Shown here: positions 62,607 through 64,000 of the stretch, one piece after another | Position numbering within the stretch: position 1 is the first letter of the stretch | Layout of the letters: every line of letters starts with the position of its first letter | Assembly: GCF_015160855.1 (NCBI RefSeq) | Contig: NZ_CP063373.1 | Span: 1,364,001-1,428,000 of the forward strand | DNA: 64,000 nt | Reading direction: 5' to 3' | Source: Streptomyces ferrugineus | Lineage (GTDB): Bacteria; Actinomycetota; Actinomycetes; Streptomycetales; Streptomycetaceae | The notes under the pieces: model-generated | The model's database searches: none | What the model was told of the DNA's origin: nothing | Seen by the model: only the letters and a program-made list of their open reading frames with translations | Position numbers and translations under genes: made by a program

Positions 62607-64000
62607 TTACTGCGACTGGCGGCGGACCCGGTCGCGGCGGCGCAGCAGGAGCAGGCCGCCGGCGAGGGCGGTGACACCGGTGGCGGCGGTCCAGCCGAGG
62701 ATGTCGTTCGAGCCGGTGGCGGCGAGGTCACCGCCGGCGGCGGAGACGGACGCGGCGGGGGACGCGCCGCCCCCCGTCTGCGGCCGGACGTCCGACCCGG
62801 CACCAACACCGGTGCCGGCCGCGGCCGACGCCGACGCCTCCGGGCTCGGCGAACCGCCCGTGCCCCCGGCCCCCGTGGCCTTGTCCCGCGTGAACGCCAG
62901 CGTGCCGAAGCCCAGTTGGTCGTAGCCGCCGCTGTTCGGGCCGTAGTCCCCGCCGCCGCCCTCGGGGGCGGACTTCGCGGCGATCCGGGTGAGGTACGAC
63001 GCCGACTGGCCCCGGCGCTTGGTGTAGTGGTTGGCGATCATCGCCCAGATGGGCCGCGTCATGTTCGGGTCCACGGGAGCGGCCTCGGTCACCGTCTCCG
63101 ACCCCGACCAGCCGTTGATCGCGCCCTTGCGGCGGGTGTTCGCGGTGAACTCCACCTCCCCGCCCAGGGCCCACTTGGCCACGTACTGGGCGCCCTTGAG
63201 GAAGCGGCTGTCGTCGTAGCCGTACAGGTCCATGCCCTGGTTCCAGGCCATCTCGCAGAAGGTGCCCATCAGGCCGACGCCCAGCAGCGCGTGCCCCTGG
63301 TCGCGGCCGGCCTCCAGCCACTCGCCGAGGCCGTCGTCGTGCAGGACGGGAATGGCGTTCCTGACTGATCCGAGCCCTTCGCCGTGCTTGAAGTACTCGA
63401 CGGCGCGGGCGACCTGCGCCTTGTCGTCGCAGAAGATGCCGGTGGCCAGCACGCAGCACATGGCGGCCAGGTCCCAGTTGGTCCAGTAGTTGGAGACGAC
63501 GGCGCCGTTGTGCTCCTTCAGGAAGCTGTCGCTGGGCGGTGCGAAGACCGTGGTCAGCATCTCCTGGAAGCGGTCGAGCGCGAAGTCGGGGTGGTCGCGC
63601 ACGAGTTCGGCGGCGTTGGCGATCTGGTAGCCGTACAGACCGGCGGCCAGGAAGCGGTCGGCGCTGCCCTGCAGGCCGGTCAGCTTGGCCGACCAGGCGT
63701 TGAGGATCGCGACGGCGGTGTCGCCGTGCGCGCTGTCTCCGCTGACGTGATGGCGGAGGCCGTTCTGGTAGGCGGAGTGGACGTCGTTGTAGAGGGTCCG
63801 GTAGTTCTGCGGCGAGCCCGCTCCCCGGTACACGATCTCCTGCGGGTTGGCCGTCCAGCCGCTCTGCGAGTGCCGGTTGGCGGTCAGCTTGGCGAACCCG
63901 GCCGTGTAGGGGGCGGCGCCGGCCTTCACCTTGGCGGCCATGCGGTCGAGGTCGGCGCGGGTGTGCAGCAGGCCGGGGTGGGCGTAGCCGCCGGCCGCCA
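62607..64000 (-). CDS. LAxTG-anchored alginate-lyase-like surface protein (5' end outside window)
   Basis: The frame is open to the window edge, giving about 464 residues without the start. Alginate_lyase (PF05426-like) blocks: HPGLLHTRADLDRM, GGAGSPQNYRTLYN-like RGAGSPQNYRTLYNDVHSA, NYWTNWDLAAMCC and NGWSGSETVTEA. A Ser/Ala/Gly-rich linker is followed by LAATG (62726-62712), a hydrophobic segment and RRRDRVRRQSQ. It probably cleaves uronate-rich polysaccharide while attached to the wall by a class E sortase. Second LAxTG protein in the window. Confidence 0.88.
   Translation of the reverse strand, partial: AAGGYAHPGLLHTRADLDRMAAKVKAGAAPYTAGFAKLTANRHSQSGWTANPQEIVYRGAGSPQNYRTLYNDVHSAYQNGLRHHVSGDSAHGDTAVAILNAWSAKLTGLQGSADRFLAAGLYGYQIANAAELVRDHPDFALDRFQEMLTTVFAPPSDSFLKEHNGAVVSNYWTNWDLAAMCCVLATGIFCDDKAQVARAVEYFKHGEGLGSVRNAIPVLHDDGLGEWLEAGRDQGHALLGVGLMGTFCEMAWNQGMDLYGYDDSRFLKGAQYVAKWALGGEVEFTANTRRKGAINGWSGSETVTEAAPVDPNMTRPIWAMIANHYTKRRGQSASYLTRIAAKSAPEGGGGDYGPNSGGYDQLGFGTLAFTRDKATGAGGTGGSPSPEASASAAAGTGVGAGSDVRPQTGGGASPAASVSAAGGDLAATGSNDILGWTAATGVTALAGGLLLLRRRDRVRRQSQ

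Overview
The window is high-GC actinobacterial chromosome, almost certainly Streptomyces. Codon third positions are mostly G or C, GTG/TTG starts and four-base stop/start overlaps are frequent, and several genes look leaderless (a TANNNT box 6-8 bases before the start). Lineage markers are an SsgA-like sporulation protein, LAxTG sortase substrates, DasR-type operators at GlcNAc PTS genes, the Mec/CysO/CysM cysteine route and many RDD, DUF1707 and DUF3618 proteins. From memory, the order of the nag PTS genes, rph and rdgB resembles the S. coelicolor core chromosome; this was not checked. No phage, insertion sequence, CRISPR array or rRNA is visible.

Layout. 1-6229: end of a GH20 hexosaminidase, then a three-gene molybdenum hydroxylase operon (FAD, 2Fe-2S and Mo subunits) with unusual features. 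6511-11422: duplicated SUKH-like protein, LAGTG-anchored surface protein, tRNA-Cys, MFS exporter and a small antitoxin/Doc-like pair. 11548-17851: SF2 helicase, IclR regulator, GNAT plus enolase-superfamily pair, secreted Lon-domain protein and an ArsR-type regulator with a small coupled gene. 17912-23386: betaine/choline-type ABC transporter operon, AsnC regulator and divergent hpd. 23525-32881: TPR protein, FAD-linked dehydrogenase, SsgG-like protein, two RDD membrane proteins and an M6 metalloprotease. 32983-37048: pncB-pncA, a small secreted protein, a decayed pncB fragment, clpS and a DUF2017 gene.

37358-42739: two amino-acid transporters sharing a 43-base upstream element, then a cysteine module: JAMM peptidase Mec, a Cys-containing leader peptide, carrier CysO and CysM. 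42762-47381: PemK-like protein, MBL-fold hydrolase and GlcNAc PTS (two IIC, one IIB) with dre-like operators. 47456-51675: rph, lipoprotein, rdgB, an odd tRNA with apparent anticodon UAG, two coupled HNH nucleases and a GNAT gene behind a terminator-like hairpin. 51656-64000: bcp, DUF3618, GroES-like protein, guanidine-III riboswitch with an SMR exporter, class A PBP, an ABC-2 exporter, DUF1707 protein, SGNH hydrolase, DUF445 protein and a LAATG-anchored alginate-lyase-like protein cut by the window end.

Points most worth a second look: the Mo subunit lacks the conserved active-site Glu; the Doc-like toxin has Arg at the catalytic His position; two transporters share an unexplained 43-base cis element; pncB has a decayed second copy next to a foreign-looking secreted gene; and an HNH-HNH-tRNA cassette carries a class-I-sized tRNA with a Leu-type anticodon.
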